Shown: in pieces, positions 1 through 7,213 of the stretch | Position numbering within the stretch: the first letter of the stretch is position 1 | Layout: each line of letters opens with the position of its first letter | Assembly (NCBI GenBank): GCA_019410665.1 | Contig: DXSD01000002.1 | Location: 35,577 to 54,269, forward strand | Reading direction: 5' to 3' | Source of the DNA: Fusobacterium sp. | GTDB taxonomy: Bacteria; Fusobacteriota; Fusobacteriia; Fusobacteriales; Fusobacteriaceae | DNA length: 18,693 nt | Made by a program: the position numbers and the translations under genes | Notes under the pieces: generated by a model | What the model saw: only the letters and a program-made list of their open reading frames with translations | Database searches by the model: none | Told to the model about the DNA's origin: nothing

Positions 1-66
1 TTTTTATTATTCAATTTTTATGATAACAAATTTGTAAAAAAATAGCAAGTGTAATTAAATAAATTA

Positions 67-75
67 TGCTATAAT
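67..75 (+). promoter_or_regulatory. Extended -10 promoter of mogA
   Basis: TGCTATAAT is a perfect extended -10 element (TG-n-TATAAT) 26 bases before the mogA ATG. There is no good -35 at the right spacing, as expected for an extended -10 promoter. The same TGCTATAAT string occurs at 4261-4269 ahead of the TrmH-family operon. A GGAG ribosome-binding site follows at 91-94. Confidence 0.5.
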
Positions 76-101
76 TTAAGAAAAAATAAAGGAGATGAGA
101 G

Positions 102-593
102 ATGTTTAGAGTAGCAATAGTTTGTATGAGTGATAAGGGAAGTAGAGGGGAGAGAGAGGATAAATCAACTGAAGTAATAGAGAGGATAGCTATAGAAAAT
201 GGCTATGAGGTTGTTGAGAAAATTCTTATTCCAGATGAATTTGAAATGATAAAAGAGAATCTAAGAAAAATTTGTGATGAAAATAGAGCAGATCTGATTT
301 TAACAACAGGGGGAACAGGTTTTTCTAAAAGAGATGTAACTCCAGAGGCAACTGAAGAGGTTATAGAGAAGAGGGTTCCAGGGATTCCAGAAGCTATGAG
401 AGCTTATTCAATGACAATAACTAAAAGAGCTATGCTTTCAAGAGCTACAGCTGGAATTAGAAAAAATACTCTTATTATAAATATGCCAGGAAGTCCTAAA
501 GCTGTTGAGGAATCTTTAACTTATATAATATCTGAGTTAAGACATGGATTGGAAATAATGGTAGGTTCTGCTGGAGAGTGTGCAAGAGGATAA
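102..593 (+). CDS. mogA: Molybdopterin adenylyltransferase (MogA/MoaB family)
   Basis: Cytoplasmic enzyme of molybdenum cofactor synthesis. The family adenylylates molybdopterin before molybdate insertion. The 163-residue protein is one MoCF-binding domain of normal length. The signature TTGGTGFSKRDVTPEAT (residues 68-84) forms the glycine-rich MPT-binding loop with the conserved Asp at 78, followed by PGIPEAMR (93-100) and the C-terminal NMPGSPKA block (127-134). The ATG is set by AAGGAG at 89-94. It has its own extended -10 promoter and no other moa/moe gene beside it, so it is an isolated member of the pathway here. MogA and MoaB are hard to separate by eye. The bacterial role is most likely MPT adenylylation. 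Presence of this gene implies at least one molybdenum or tungsten enzyme in the genome, such as a formate dehydrogenase. Confidence 0.9.
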   Translation: MFRVAIVCMSDKGSRGEREDKSTEVIERIAIENGYEVVEKILIPDEFEMIKENLRKICDENRADLILTTGGTGFSKRDVTPEATEEVIEKRVPGIPEAMRAYSMTITKRAMLSRATAGIRKNTLIINMPGSPKAVEESLTYIISELRHGLEIMVGSAGECARG

Positions 594-607
594 AGAAGAG
601 GTTACTT

Positions 608-767
608 CAATTTAAGAAATTAAAGTAATTATAATTAATTCAAGAATGACTTTCGTTCAAAGAATAAAGAGCAAGTACAGCTTATCTCGCTAACTTGCTC
701 TACTTATTCTCTTCAATCTTCGTCATTCTTGAACTTCATTCTCTATCCTAGTAAATTTCTTAAATTG
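608..767. repeat. Nested long inverted repeat (MITE-like or large hairpin) between convergent genes
   Basis: Three nested arm pairs are visible. The outer 14-bp arms are perfect (CAATTTAAGAAATT at 608-621, its reverse complement at 754-767). The middle 12-bp arms are perfect (TTCAAGAATGAC at 639-650, reverse complement at 722-733). The inner arms are AGAATAA plus AGAGCAAGT (661-676) against ACTTGCTCT plus TTATTCT (693-701 and 704-710), closing on a loop of about 16 bases. TACT lies just outside each end (603-606, 768-771), which could be a target duplication. It fills the gap between the mogA and dnaN 3' ends. It lacks a T-run, so it is not a standard intrinsic terminator, although a transcript from either strand would fold strongly. 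Whether it is repeated in the genome cannot be seen here. Confidence 0.7.
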
Positions 768-776
768 TACTATATA

Positions 777-1868
777 TTAATCTCTTAATGCTAAAGGCAT
801 AAGGATATAGATATAATCATCATTATTTAACTCTTTAATTTCAAACATTGAAGAGGAGTTGTTACCACTGATTATAACGTTTCCATTGATATTATCGATA
901 TAGTCCATCATAAATTTACAGTTTAAAGAGGCTTTAAAATCATCCCCCTCTTTAATCATATTAACTTTCTGATTTATCTTTGCTCTACCAGAAAAGGCGT
1001 TTATAACCATAGTTTTTCCTTTAAAATTAAAAATAGCTCCAAATTTAGCATCTAAACTTGTTTTAGCAACAGTTATAACTTTTTTAATAGCACTTTTTAA
1101 CTCATCTTTATTAAATTCCATAACCTTTTCAAAGGCTGAAATTCTAAGAATAGTTTTAAAATCAGGATATTGAAGTCCTATTGTTTTACTAGTAAAATAA
1201 GAATCTTCCCAAGTGATAACTAACATATCCCCACTATATCCAACTTTGATCTCTTTATCATAATCTTTTAGTAGCTTACAAAGAGTGTTGACTGTTTCCA
1301 TAGGAATAGAGATCTCTTTATTGTCAGAGCATTGAATTTTTTCTCTTAAGAAAAGTAATCTATAGGAGTCAGTAGACACAAGATTTAACTCCTCTTTTTT
1401 AAATACAGCTCTAACACAGTTTATCTGTATATTTTCTGGAGATTGAGAGGCAGCAAACTTTGCTTTTTCAAATAGTTGAACTAGTTGGCTTCCCTTAATA
1501 GTTAGTAGTTCTTGAGAATCAAGTTCAACTATAAGTGGATAAGTTCCACCTTCAAGAACAGAAAACTCTGCTTGATGTACATTGACAAAACCATTCTCAT
1601 TAGAAAATTCAATATCTTTTTCCTCAAGTAATTTTATATATTCAAGAAGTAGGAAAGGTTTTATAACAACCTCTCCCTCTTTTTCAATATTTGCTTTTAT
1701 TTTTCTAATATGTTCTACTTCTAAATTAGTTCCAGTAAAAATAACCTCTTGAGGAGTAGCCTTTATTTTTAATCCAGCAATAATAGGTTTTATAGGATTT
1801 TCCTTCAGTATATTTGTATATTCAGAGAGAACTGAGATAAGTTTTTCTCTTTCTATAGAAAATTTCAT
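777..1868 (-). CDS. dnaN: DNA polymerase III beta subunit (sliding clamp)
   Basis: Ring-shaped processivity clamp that tethers DNA polymerase III and many repair proteins to DNA. The start chosen here is the ATG at 1868-1866, giving MKFSIEREKL, because GGAGG lies 5 bases upstream (1874-1878). An in-frame start 11 codons earlier would overlap the upstream gene and has no comparable site. The 363-residue product has the usual three-domain length. Family landmarks are STDSYRL (165-171, the ATDSHRL-type motif), YPDF (234-237) and a C-terminus YILMPLALRD, which resembles the classic YVVMPMRL end with a short extension. It follows the potD-like gene by 22 bases on the same strand and probably shares its promoter. 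No dnaA or recF lies nearby, so this is not the classical dnaA-dnaN-recF origin arrangement. A divergent second clamp gene is possible but nothing indicates it. Confidence 0.92.
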   Translation of the reverse strand: MKFSIEREKLISVLSEYTNILKENPIKPIIAGLKIKATPQEVIFTGTNLEVEHIRKIKANIEKEGEVVIKPFLLLEYIKLLEEKDIEFSNENGFVNVHQAEFSVLEGGTYPLIVELDSQELLTIKGSQLVQLFEKAKFAASQSPENIQINCVRAVFKKEELNLVSTDSYRLLFLREKIQCSDNKEISIPMETVNTLCKLLKDYDKEIKVGYSGDMLVITWEDSYFTSKTIGLQYPDFKTILRISAFEKVMEFNKDELKSAIKKVITVAKTSLDAKFGAIFNFKGKTMVINAFSGRAKINQKVNMIKEGDDFKASLNCKFMMDYIDNINGNVIISGNNSSSMFEIKELNNDDYIYILMPLALRD

Positions 1869-1890
1869 TATATCCTCCAATTTATTCAGC

Positions 1891-2919
1891 TTATTCAGCA
1901 ATTAATATCTCTTGCCAGTATCTATTTTGTAGATCAAGAGTAGATTGAATATCTCTTAAAACTTGTACATTTTTTAAATCAGAGATTTGGAAAAGTGGTT
2001 CTACTGTCATAAGTTCTCTAGCTGGAACATTGACAGAAGGAGTTTCTAAAATATCAGCAATTTTAGCAGCTACCTCTGGTCTAAGAGTAAATTCAAGAAA
2101 TTTATAAGCAGCTTCTTTGTTGTTAGAAGATTTTAACATAACAAAAGAGTCAACATAAGCAGTTCCACCTTTTTCAGGAATAATCATCTCTACATTAGCT
2201 CTCTCTTTCTCATCTAACTCCTTAAAAATATTATCTGGATAACCTTGTACTACCCAGAAATCTCCAGTAGCAAATCCCTTTCCAAATGATTCAGCATCAA
2301 ATTTAGCAATATTCTTTTTCCAAGATTTTACAAGTTCTGCTGCTTGAGCGATAGCCTCTTCATTATCAGTAGTTTGAGGGTAACCTAACATACCTAGAGC
2401 AGAAGTCATAACCTCTCTCATATCATCAAGAAGTGTCATTCTTCCTTTTAAATCAGAATTTTCATAGATAGAATAGTCTCTAGGAAACTCAGGAACATAT
2501 TTTTTATTAACAGCAATAATAGTTGCTCCCATTAAATAAGGAACCTCATAGCTATTCTCAGGGTCAAAATGTTGTAATTTTTCTAAAACTAAAGGATCTA
2601 AGTTAGAAAAACTAGGTAATTTACTCTTATCTAATTTTTCAATCATATCCTCTTTCATCATGATTTCTACATAGTCAGCTGAAGGCATAACAATATCATA
2701 TCCATCTCCACCAGCTTTTAATTTAGTGAACATCTCTTCATTAGATGAATAGATATCTTCAACTACTTTTATACCAGTTTCTTTTTCAAAGTCCTCATAA
2801 ATGCTTTGAGGGATAGTGTCAGCCCATCCATAAACATAAAGCACATTTTCATTTTTCTCTTTCCCACCACAACCAACAACTGCTAAAGCAAGTGCTAATG
2901 TTGCCAATATTTTTTTCAT
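1891..2919 (-). CDS. potD: Spermidine/putrescine ABC transporter substrate-binding lipoprotein (PotD-like)
   Basis: Extracytoplasmic solute-binding protein of the PotD/PotF family, which captures polyamines and delivers them to a PotABC permease. The N-terminus is a lipoprotein signal: Lys-Lys, a hydrophobic run, then AVVGC with Cys17 as the predicted lipidation site. Mature-protein landmarks are YVYGWADTIP (around 29-38), the GYDIVMPS block, VPYLMGATIIAVNKKYVP, and the Trp/Asp residues near VVQGYPDN that shape a polyamine-type pocket. The length of 342 residues is typical. CCTCCT on the plus strand (2927-2932) gives AGGAGG ahead of the ATG, and a consensus promoter lies upstream. No permease or ATPase gene adjoins it, so it is either an orphan or serves a transporter encoded elsewhere. 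Its ligand cannot be read from sequence alone. dnaN follows directly. Confidence 0.85.
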   Translation of the reverse strand: MKKILATLALALAVVGCGGKEKNENVLYVYGWADTIPQSIYEDFEKETGIKVVEDIYSSNEEMFTKLKAGGDGYDIVMPSADYVEIMMKEDMIEKLDKSKLPSFSNLDPLVLEKLQHFDPENSYEVPYLMGATIIAVNKKYVPEFPRDYSIYENSDLKGRMTLLDDMREVMTSALGMLGYPQTTDNEEAIAQAAELVKSWKKNIAKFDAESFGKGFATGDFWVVQGYPDNIFKELDEKERANVEMIIPEKGGTAYVDSFVMLKSSNNKEAAYKFLEFTLRPEVAAKIADILETPSVNVPARELMTVEPLFQISDLKNVQVLRDIQSTLDLQNRYWQEILIAE

Positions 2920-2955
2920 TTATCAACCTCCTAAAAATAAATTACTCTATTACAC

Positions 2956-2984
2956 ATTTTAATATGAAAAATTTATTAAGTCAA
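2956..2984 (-). promoter_or_regulatory. Promoter of potD-like gene and dnaN
   Basis: Read on the minus strand: TTGACT (2984-2979), a 17-base spacer, then TAAAAT (2961-2956). This is close to the sigma-70 consensus with ideal spacing. The potD-like ATG lies 36 bases downstream of the -10 with an AGGAGG site between them. No separate promoter was recognised between the potD-like gene and dnaN. Confidence 0.7.
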
Positions 2985-3003
2985 TGAATTAATTTCTATC
3001 CTT

Positions 3004-4179
3004 TTATAGATTATCTAAAATTTTCTCAAAATCTCTAAAGAAATTACTCTCCTTTGTTTTTGTTTTACTTACCAATTTATCTAAATAGATTAAAGATTTA
3101 AAGATAGAGAAGATATCTTCATCAAAAATAACACCATTGTCAGATGCCACTTTAAAAACCCTCATTATCTTTTTTATCAAGCTACACCTATCAGAGGAGA
3201 AAACAGTTTTCATATCAAGGATAAGTTTTTCTAAAAACTCTTCAGAAAGATTATTAGTAGAGATTCTACTTATCTGATATGCAATCTCACCGAAGTTTTC
3301 TTTAGGAATAGCTTTAAAAATATTGAATACACTCTCTTTTACTTGAGATTTTAAAGTATAAACATTATTACAATCTAAGAAATAAATATTTGAATCATCT
3401 CCTAAGATTAAATTTCCAGAGTGTAGATTATTATGGAAAGTTCCCACTTTTAACATAAAGAAAAGGTGAGCTCTTATAAGATCAAGAACATCACTGTAGG
3501 TAAGCTTCTTATAGTTAAGTAACTCATAAAAATAACTTCCATAGATAAACTCACTTACAATTACATTGTTAGATGAAAGATATGAGTATATTTTAGGGAA
3601 TCTAACTCTTTTTAAAAAATCAATATCTTTATAAGCTTTGAGATAATCTTCTAAAGATTTAGTAGCTCTAATCTCATTAGCTAAGTCAAATTTTATATGA
3701 CTATGTTTTTCTAATTTGTCTAAAACCTCTTTAACTTGATATTTTTTTTCTAGCCAAGGTTTAAAGAAACAATGAAACTTTAGAGATTTATCAAGTTTAT
3801 GTATTTTTTTTAAGTAATTATTTTTAGCTACAGGATTTACTGCTTTTATAGAGATCTCTACTCCACTTTTTAAACACCCCTTAAAAAAATAGTTAATATC
3901 AGAGTAAGCATATGGATAGTTATCATAGTACTCCATCAATGAAAAAAGAGGAGCGTTTTTTTCAATAAGATTCAGTAGATGTTTTTCAGCTTTTTCTAAT
4001 TTAGGAGTTTGGAACTCTGAAAGAAAAAGACACTGCTCAATACTTAAAAGGTCAAATCTAGTAGAGTATTCCTCAGCCATCCGAAGTCCTACTCTTCCTA
4101 GATTAAGAACACAGTTAAGATTCTCAACTTTCCCAGAATTTAAGGCTTTCATAAAATTTATAAATTTAGATGATAACAT
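3004..4179 (-). CDS. Degenerate UbiB/ABC1 (ADCK) atypical kinase-like protein
   Basis: Looks like a diverged member of the UbiB/ABC1/ADCK protein-kinase-like family. Aligned by eye with UbiB, the KxGQ region is represented by LNLGRVG, then STRFDLLSIEQ. The nucleotide-loop and Lys region is DINYFFKGCLKSGVEISIK with Lys112. NEIRA gives the conserved Glu (170). FPKIYSYLSSNNVIVSEFI corresponds to the hinge region. The catalytic loop is FHNNLHSGN (about 248-256), where UbiB has FHADPHPGN, so the catalytic Asp is Asn. The metal-binding DFG is DCN. Fold residues are therefore kept while catalytic ones are partly lost, which suggests a pseudokinase or altered chemistry. The ATG at 4179 is chosen because GGAGGGAG sits about 10 bases upstream; a TTG at 4200 lies before that site and is unlikely. 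It is transcribed alone. Length is 391 residues and no membrane tail is obvious. Confidence 0.6.
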   Translation of the reverse strand: MLSSKFINFMKALNSGKVENLNCVLNLGRVGLRMAEEYSTRFDLLSIEQCLFLSEFQTPKLEKAEKHLLNLIEKNAPLFSLMEYYDNYPYAYSDINYFFKGCLKSGVEISIKAVNPVAKNNYLKKIHKLDKSLKFHCFFKPWLEKKYQVKEVLDKLEKHSHIKFDLANEIRATKSLEDYLKAYKDIDFLKRVRFPKIYSYLSSNNVIVSEFIYGSYFYELLNYKKLTYSDVLDLIRAHLFFMLKVGTFHNNLHSGNLILGDDSNIYFLDCNNVYTLKSQVKESVFNIFKAIPKENFGEIAYQISRISTNNLSEEFLEKLILDMKTVFSSDRCSLIKKIMRVFKVASDNGVIFDEDIFSIFKSLIYLDKLVSKTKTKESNFFRDFEKILDNL

Positions 4180-4217
4180 CTTATCATTCTCCCTCCACAA
4201 AATAAATATATAACTAG

Positions 4218-4246
4218 ATTATAATACATATTTTAAATTATGTAAA
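4218..4246 (-). promoter_or_regulatory. Promoter of the UbiB-like gene
   Basis: Minus-strand TTTACA (4246-4241), a 17-base spacer and TATAAT (4223-4218) lie just upstream of the gene. The -35 hexamer occupies the same bases as the -35 position of the divergent promoter at 4241-4269. Confidence 0.55.
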
Positions 4247-4269
4247 TAATAAGCTTTTTATGCTATAAT
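4241..4269 (+). promoter_or_regulatory. Extended -10 promoter of the five-gene trmH-hydE operon
   Basis: TGCTATAAT at 4261-4269 is a perfect extended -10, with a weak -35 (TGTAAA) 17 bases upstream at 4241-4246. It is identical in core sequence to the mogA promoter at 67-75. It shares its -35 bases with the divergent UbiB-like gene promoter. Confidence 0.55.
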
Positions 4270-4309
4270 AAAAAGTAAAAGAAGAGATAAATTGTATTTG
4301 GAGGATATA

Positions 4310-5077
4310 GTGGAATATATAAATAGTTTAGAAAATAATACTATAAAAAAGGTAAAGAAATTAAAGCAGAGAAAATATAGAGAGGAGGAGAAAAAGTTTT
4401 TAGCAGAAGGAAGAAAATTTTTAGACTTTGACTATGAACCAGAGTTAATTATTTTAAAAGATGGGTATGAGAAAGAGGGAAGTATTGTAAATAAATTAGA
4501 TAGATTTTCTTGTAGAAAGATAGTAGTAGTAGATAAAATATTTAAAGAACTTACCTCTCAAGAAAATTCTCAAGGGGTAATATTAGTATATCCTTACTGC
4601 TCAAGTGATATAAAGAAAATCCAAAATAATATAGTAGTTTTAGATAAAGTTCAGGATCCAGGAAATTTAGGGACAATAATTAGAGTAGCTGATGCTTCTG
4701 GATTTAAAGATATAATTTTAACTAAAGGTAGTGTAGATTGTTACAACGAAAAAGTTGTAAGAAGTAGTATGGGATCTATTTTTAATATGAATATACTCTA
4801 TCTAGAGGAGGATGAAGTGATAAGAACTCTTAAGGATAGTGGATATAAGTTACAGGTGACAGCTTTGGAGAAGAATTCCATTGAATATACAGAGATGGAA
4901 TTGGGAGAGAAAAATGCTATAGTTTTCGGAAGTGAGGGAAATGGAGTGTCTGAAAAGTTTTTAGAAGTTGCAGATGCCACTGTGATTATTCCTATCTATG
5001 GAAGTGCTGAATCATTAAATGTAGCTATAGCTTCTGGTATTATATTGTATAAAGTAAGAGAGTTAGTAAAAAAGTAA
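4310..5077 (+). CDS. SpoU/TrmH-family RNA 2'-O-ribose methyltransferase
   Basis: SPOUT-class enzyme that uses S-adenosylmethionine to methylate ribose 2'-OH groups in rRNA or tRNA. All three SpoU motifs are present: motif 1 LDKVQDPGNLGTIIR (Asn119, Arg125), motif 2 FGSEGNGVS (Glu209) and motif 3 IPIYGSAESLNVAIA (227-241, Asn237), which forms the knotted cofactor site. The N-terminal ~95 residues match the small SpoU substrate-binding domain (FLAEGRKFL). The start is the GTG at 4310, five bases after TTGGAGG at 4298-4304. A TTG at 4292 would place the ribosome site inside the gene. Length is 255 residues, normal for RlmB/TsnR-like proteins, but the exact RNA target cannot be assigned. It is the first gene of a five-gene operon; the next gene starts 10 bases after its stop. 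Confidence 0.88.
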   Translation: MEYINSLENNTIKKVKKLKQRKYREEEKKFLAEGRKFLDFDYEPELIILKDGYEKEGSIVNKLDRFSCRKIVVVDKIFKELTSQENSQGVILVYPYCSSDIKKIQNNIVVLDKVQDPGNLGTIIRVADASGFKDIILTKGSVDCYNEKVVRSSMGSIFNMNILYLEEDEVIRTLKDSGYKLQVTALEKNSIEYTEMELGEKNAIVFGSEGNGVSEKFLEVADATVIIPIYGSAESLNVAIASGIILYKVRELVKK

Positions 5078-5087
5078 GAGGAAGATT

Positions 5088-5609
5088 ATGGAGAAATTTG
5101 AAGAACTAGAAAATAAAGAGGTTTTTAAAAATGATCATATTCAAGTATATACTAGGAGATTAAAACTCCCAAATAATAAGATTGTAGATTGGACATTTAC
5201 TGGAAAAAGAGATGCTGTAGGAGTGATAGCTGTCTTTGAAGATGATAGTGTCCTATTAGTAAAACAGTATCGTCCTGCTGTGAGAATGGTAACTTTAGAG
5301 ATACCAGCTGGACTTTTAGAATTAGGAGAGTGTCCTATGGAAGCTGCTCTTAGAGAGCTTGAAGAGGAGACAGGATACAGAGCTCAAAAAATTGAGAAAA
5401 TATATGAGTATTATACAAGTCCAGGAATATCAGAGGGAAAATTCTATCTTTACTATGCAGAGAATCTCATAAAAACTGAGCAGCATCTTGATGAAGATGA
5501 GTTTGTAGAAGTTGAAAGAGTCCCTTTAAAGAATTTATCAATTGAAAAAGTTTCAGATGGTAAAAGTATAGTAGCCATTGAGTATGCAAAAAGAAGAAAG
5601 GGATTCTAA
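5088..5609 (+). CDS. nudF: Nudix hydrolase, ADP-ribose pyrophosphatase type
   Basis: Cytoplasmic hydrolase that splits ADP-ribose-like nucleoside diphosphate derivatives using divalent metal. The Nudix box is complete: Gly75, Glu81, then RELEEETGY (89-97), matching G-x5-E-x7-REUxEExGU. Upstream are VLLVKQYRPAV and LEIPAGLLE, and downstream YTSPGISEGKFYLY, which together are typical of ADP-ribose pyrophosphatases rather than MutT or Ap4A hydrolases. At 173 residues it has family length. The ATG follows AGAGGAAG, and the start lies 10 bases after the methyltransferase stop. Its own stop overlaps the next ATG by one base (TAATG), indicating translational coupling. The symbol is by family resemblance; activity on other Nudix substrates is possible. 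Confidence 0.85.
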   Translation: MEKFEELENKEVFKNDHIQVYTRRLKLPNNKIVDWTFTGKRDAVGVIAVFEDDSVLLVKQYRPAVRMVTLEIPAGLLELGECPMEAALRELEEETGYRAQKIEKIYEYYTSPGISEGKFYLYYAENLIKTEQHLDEDEFVEVERVPLKNLSIEKVSDGKSIVAIEYAKRRKGF

Positions 5610-6100
5610 TGAAAAAAAGAGTACTAGTAATTATAATGGGGATATTGATCTTCTTAAGTGGGTGTTCATCTACTAGTGTAAATAGAGATGAAAAAATTTC
5701 AAGGTATTTTACTATGGGAGAGGCTATTCATAGTACAACTGCAAAAAGAAGAGGGATAAAAAATATTCCAGATTGGGAAGAGAGAGCAAATATAAGATAT
5801 ACAGCTAGAAGACTTGATGAAGTAAGAAAAATTTTAGGGAGACCAGTAGTTGTAAGTAGTTGGTTTAGATCTGCAAAGCTTAATAGAGCTGTAGGAGGGT
5901 CCTCATCTTCTGGTCATAGGAAAGGAATGGCTGTGGATATTATATTAAAAAAGGGAAAAGCTGGAAGAAGAGAGTTTGAAAAGGTTAGAAGAGAGCTTAA
6001 AAGTTTTGACCAACTTATATATTATCCAAGAAGGGGGCATCTACATATAGGATTTAAGCAGTATAAAGCTCAAGAGAGAAAAGAAGTAATGGTAAGATAG
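5609..6100 (+). CDS. Peptidase M15A-type lipoprotein (D-Ala-D-Ala carboxypeptidase/endolysin fold)
   Basis: Predicted envelope lipoprotein with a zinc peptidase domain. The signal is MKKR, a hydrophobic run and the lipobox LSGC with Cys19. The domain carries SSWFRS, then SGHRKGMAVDI (the SxHxxGxAxDI-type motif giving the first His and Asp zinc ligands) and HLHIGF (third ligand His). The N-terminal FTMGEAIHSTTAKRRGI matches the FTLxEFxxSxTA lead of the M15_3 group, which includes phage-type endolysins and VanY/DacC-like enzymes that cut peptidoglycan peptides. Length is 163 residues. It starts inside the nudF stop codon and is followed by hydE after 8 bases. A role in peptidoglycan trimming is likely; a purely structural role cannot be excluded. 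Nothing suggests recent phage origin beyond the domain type. Confidence 0.8.
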   Translation: MKKRVLVIIMGILIFLSGCSSTSVNRDEKISRYFTMGEAIHSTTAKRRGIKNIPDWEERANIRYTARRLDEVRKILGRPVVVSSWFRSAKLNRAVGGSSSSGHRKGMAVDIILKKGKAGRREFEKVRRELKSFDQLIYYPRRGHLHIGFKQYKAQERKEVMVR

Positions 6101-6108
6101 GAGTTAGT

Positions 6109-7200
6109 ATGTCAGAAAAAATAGAGAGAATTTTAAGTCAAGAAAAGTTTTCAAAAGATGATTTGATTGAACTTATGAGAATAGATAATCAAGAGGACTT
6201 GGATCTGCTTTTTAAAAAAGCTTATGAAGTTAAGACAGAATATGTTGGACGAAAGGTATATTATCGTGGACTTATTGAGATAAGTAATAAGTGTATAAAA
6301 AATTGTAAGTATTGTGGGATTAGAAGAGATAATCTTAAAGTGGAGAGATTTTCTATGTCTAAAGAGGAGATAATGGAAGCTGTAAAATGGATATATGAGA
6401 ATAATTATGCTTCTATCGCTCTTCAGGCTGGAGAGAGACAAGATGAAGAGTTTATCTCATTTATTGAAGATTTAATAAGAGAGATAAAGAGTTTTTCTAA
6501 TGGAAAGTTAGGAATAACCCTTTCACTTGGAGAGCAAAGTAGGGAAACCTATGAAAGATGGTTTAGAGCTGGGGCTCATAGATATCTTTTGAGAATAGAG
6601 TCTACAAATTTAGAGATATATAATCATATACATCCTGATGATAATAAGCATACTTTCCAAGTAAGAAAAAAATGTCTTGAGGATTTAAGAGAGATTGGAT
6701 ATCAAGTGGGAACAGGGGTTATGATAGGACTTCCAAACCAAAGTGAAGAGGATTTGGTAAATGATATTCTTTTTTATGAGAGTATGAATATAGATATGAT
6801 TGGAATGGGACCTTACATATTACATAAGGATACTCCTTTAGGAAAAGAGTGGGAAAAAGTTGTAGTAAGTGAGGAGAAAAGGGTAGAACTAGGGCTTAAA
6901 ATGATAGCTATTACAAGAATTTATCTTAAAGATGTAAATATTGCTGCTACTACTGCTTTACAAGGATTGGATCCTCAAGGGAGAGAGAAGGGACTTCTTG
7001 CTGGAGCAAATATTTTGATGCCTACAGCTACTGCTCTTGAGCATAAGGGAAAGTATCTTCTTTATGACAATAAACCTGGAATAAATGATAGTGTAGAAAA
7101 AGCTAAAGAGGATATGGATAGAAAAGTAAAAGCTATTGGAGATGAGATTGTCTATGGAGAGTGGGGGGACTCTTTACATTTTAAGAAAAAAATGAGATAG
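6109..7200 (+). CDS. hydE: [FeFe]-hydrogenase H-cluster maturase HydE (radical SAM)
   Basis: Radical S-adenosylmethionine enzyme that, with HydF and HydG, builds the 2Fe subcluster of [FeFe]-hydrogenase. The CxxxCxxC cluster motif is NKCIKNCKYCGIRRDN near residue 62, a pattern typical of HydE (CGIRRDN). Further HydE-like blocks are SIALQAGERQD, YLLRIESTN, GTGVMIGLPNQSEEDLVNDI, DMIGMGPYI and ATTALQGLDPQGREKGLLAGANI. The length of 363 residues is standard and the start is set by AGGAG five bases upstream. BioB, ThiH and PylB are related; PylB is the closest alternative, but no pyrrolysine genes are seen. hydF, hydG and the hydrogenase itself are not in the window, so the gene is separated from its partners and sits in a mixed operon. 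Confidence 0.88.
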   Translation: MSEKIERILSQEKFSKDDLIELMRIDNQEDLDLLFKKAYEVKTEYVGRKVYYRGLIEISNKCIKNCKYCGIRRDNLKVERFSMSKEEIMEAVKWIYENNYASIALQAGERQDEEFISFIEDLIREIKSFSNGKLGITLSLGEQSRETYERWFRAGAHRYLLRIESTNLEIYNHIHPDDNKHTFQVRKKCLEDLREIGYQVGTGVMIGLPNQSEEDLVNDILFYESMNIDMIGMGPYILHKDTPLGKEWEKVVVSEEKRVELGLKMIAITRIYLKDVNIAATTALQGLDPQGREKGLLAGANILMPTATALEHKGKYLLYDNKPGINDSVEKAKEDMDRKVKAIGDEIVYGEWGDSLHFKKKMR

Positions 7201-7213
7201 TTAGGAGTTAATT

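Noticed and set aside
668..701. Standard intrinsic terminator for mogA or dnaN
   Set aside because: The stem is strong but no T-run follows on either strand, so it is reported as part of a repeat instead.
1869..1901. 11-codon longer DnaN
   Set aside because: It overlaps the upstream potD-like gene end, and GGAGG lies just before the ATG at 1868; the MKF start matches the family.
4180..4200. TTG start for the UbiB-like gene
   Set aside because: The ribosome site GGAGGGAG lies inside this extension and points to the ATG at 4179.
4292..4309. TTG start for the TrmH-family gene
   Set aside because: The TTGGAGG ribosome site would fall inside the gene; GTG 4310 is correctly spaced.
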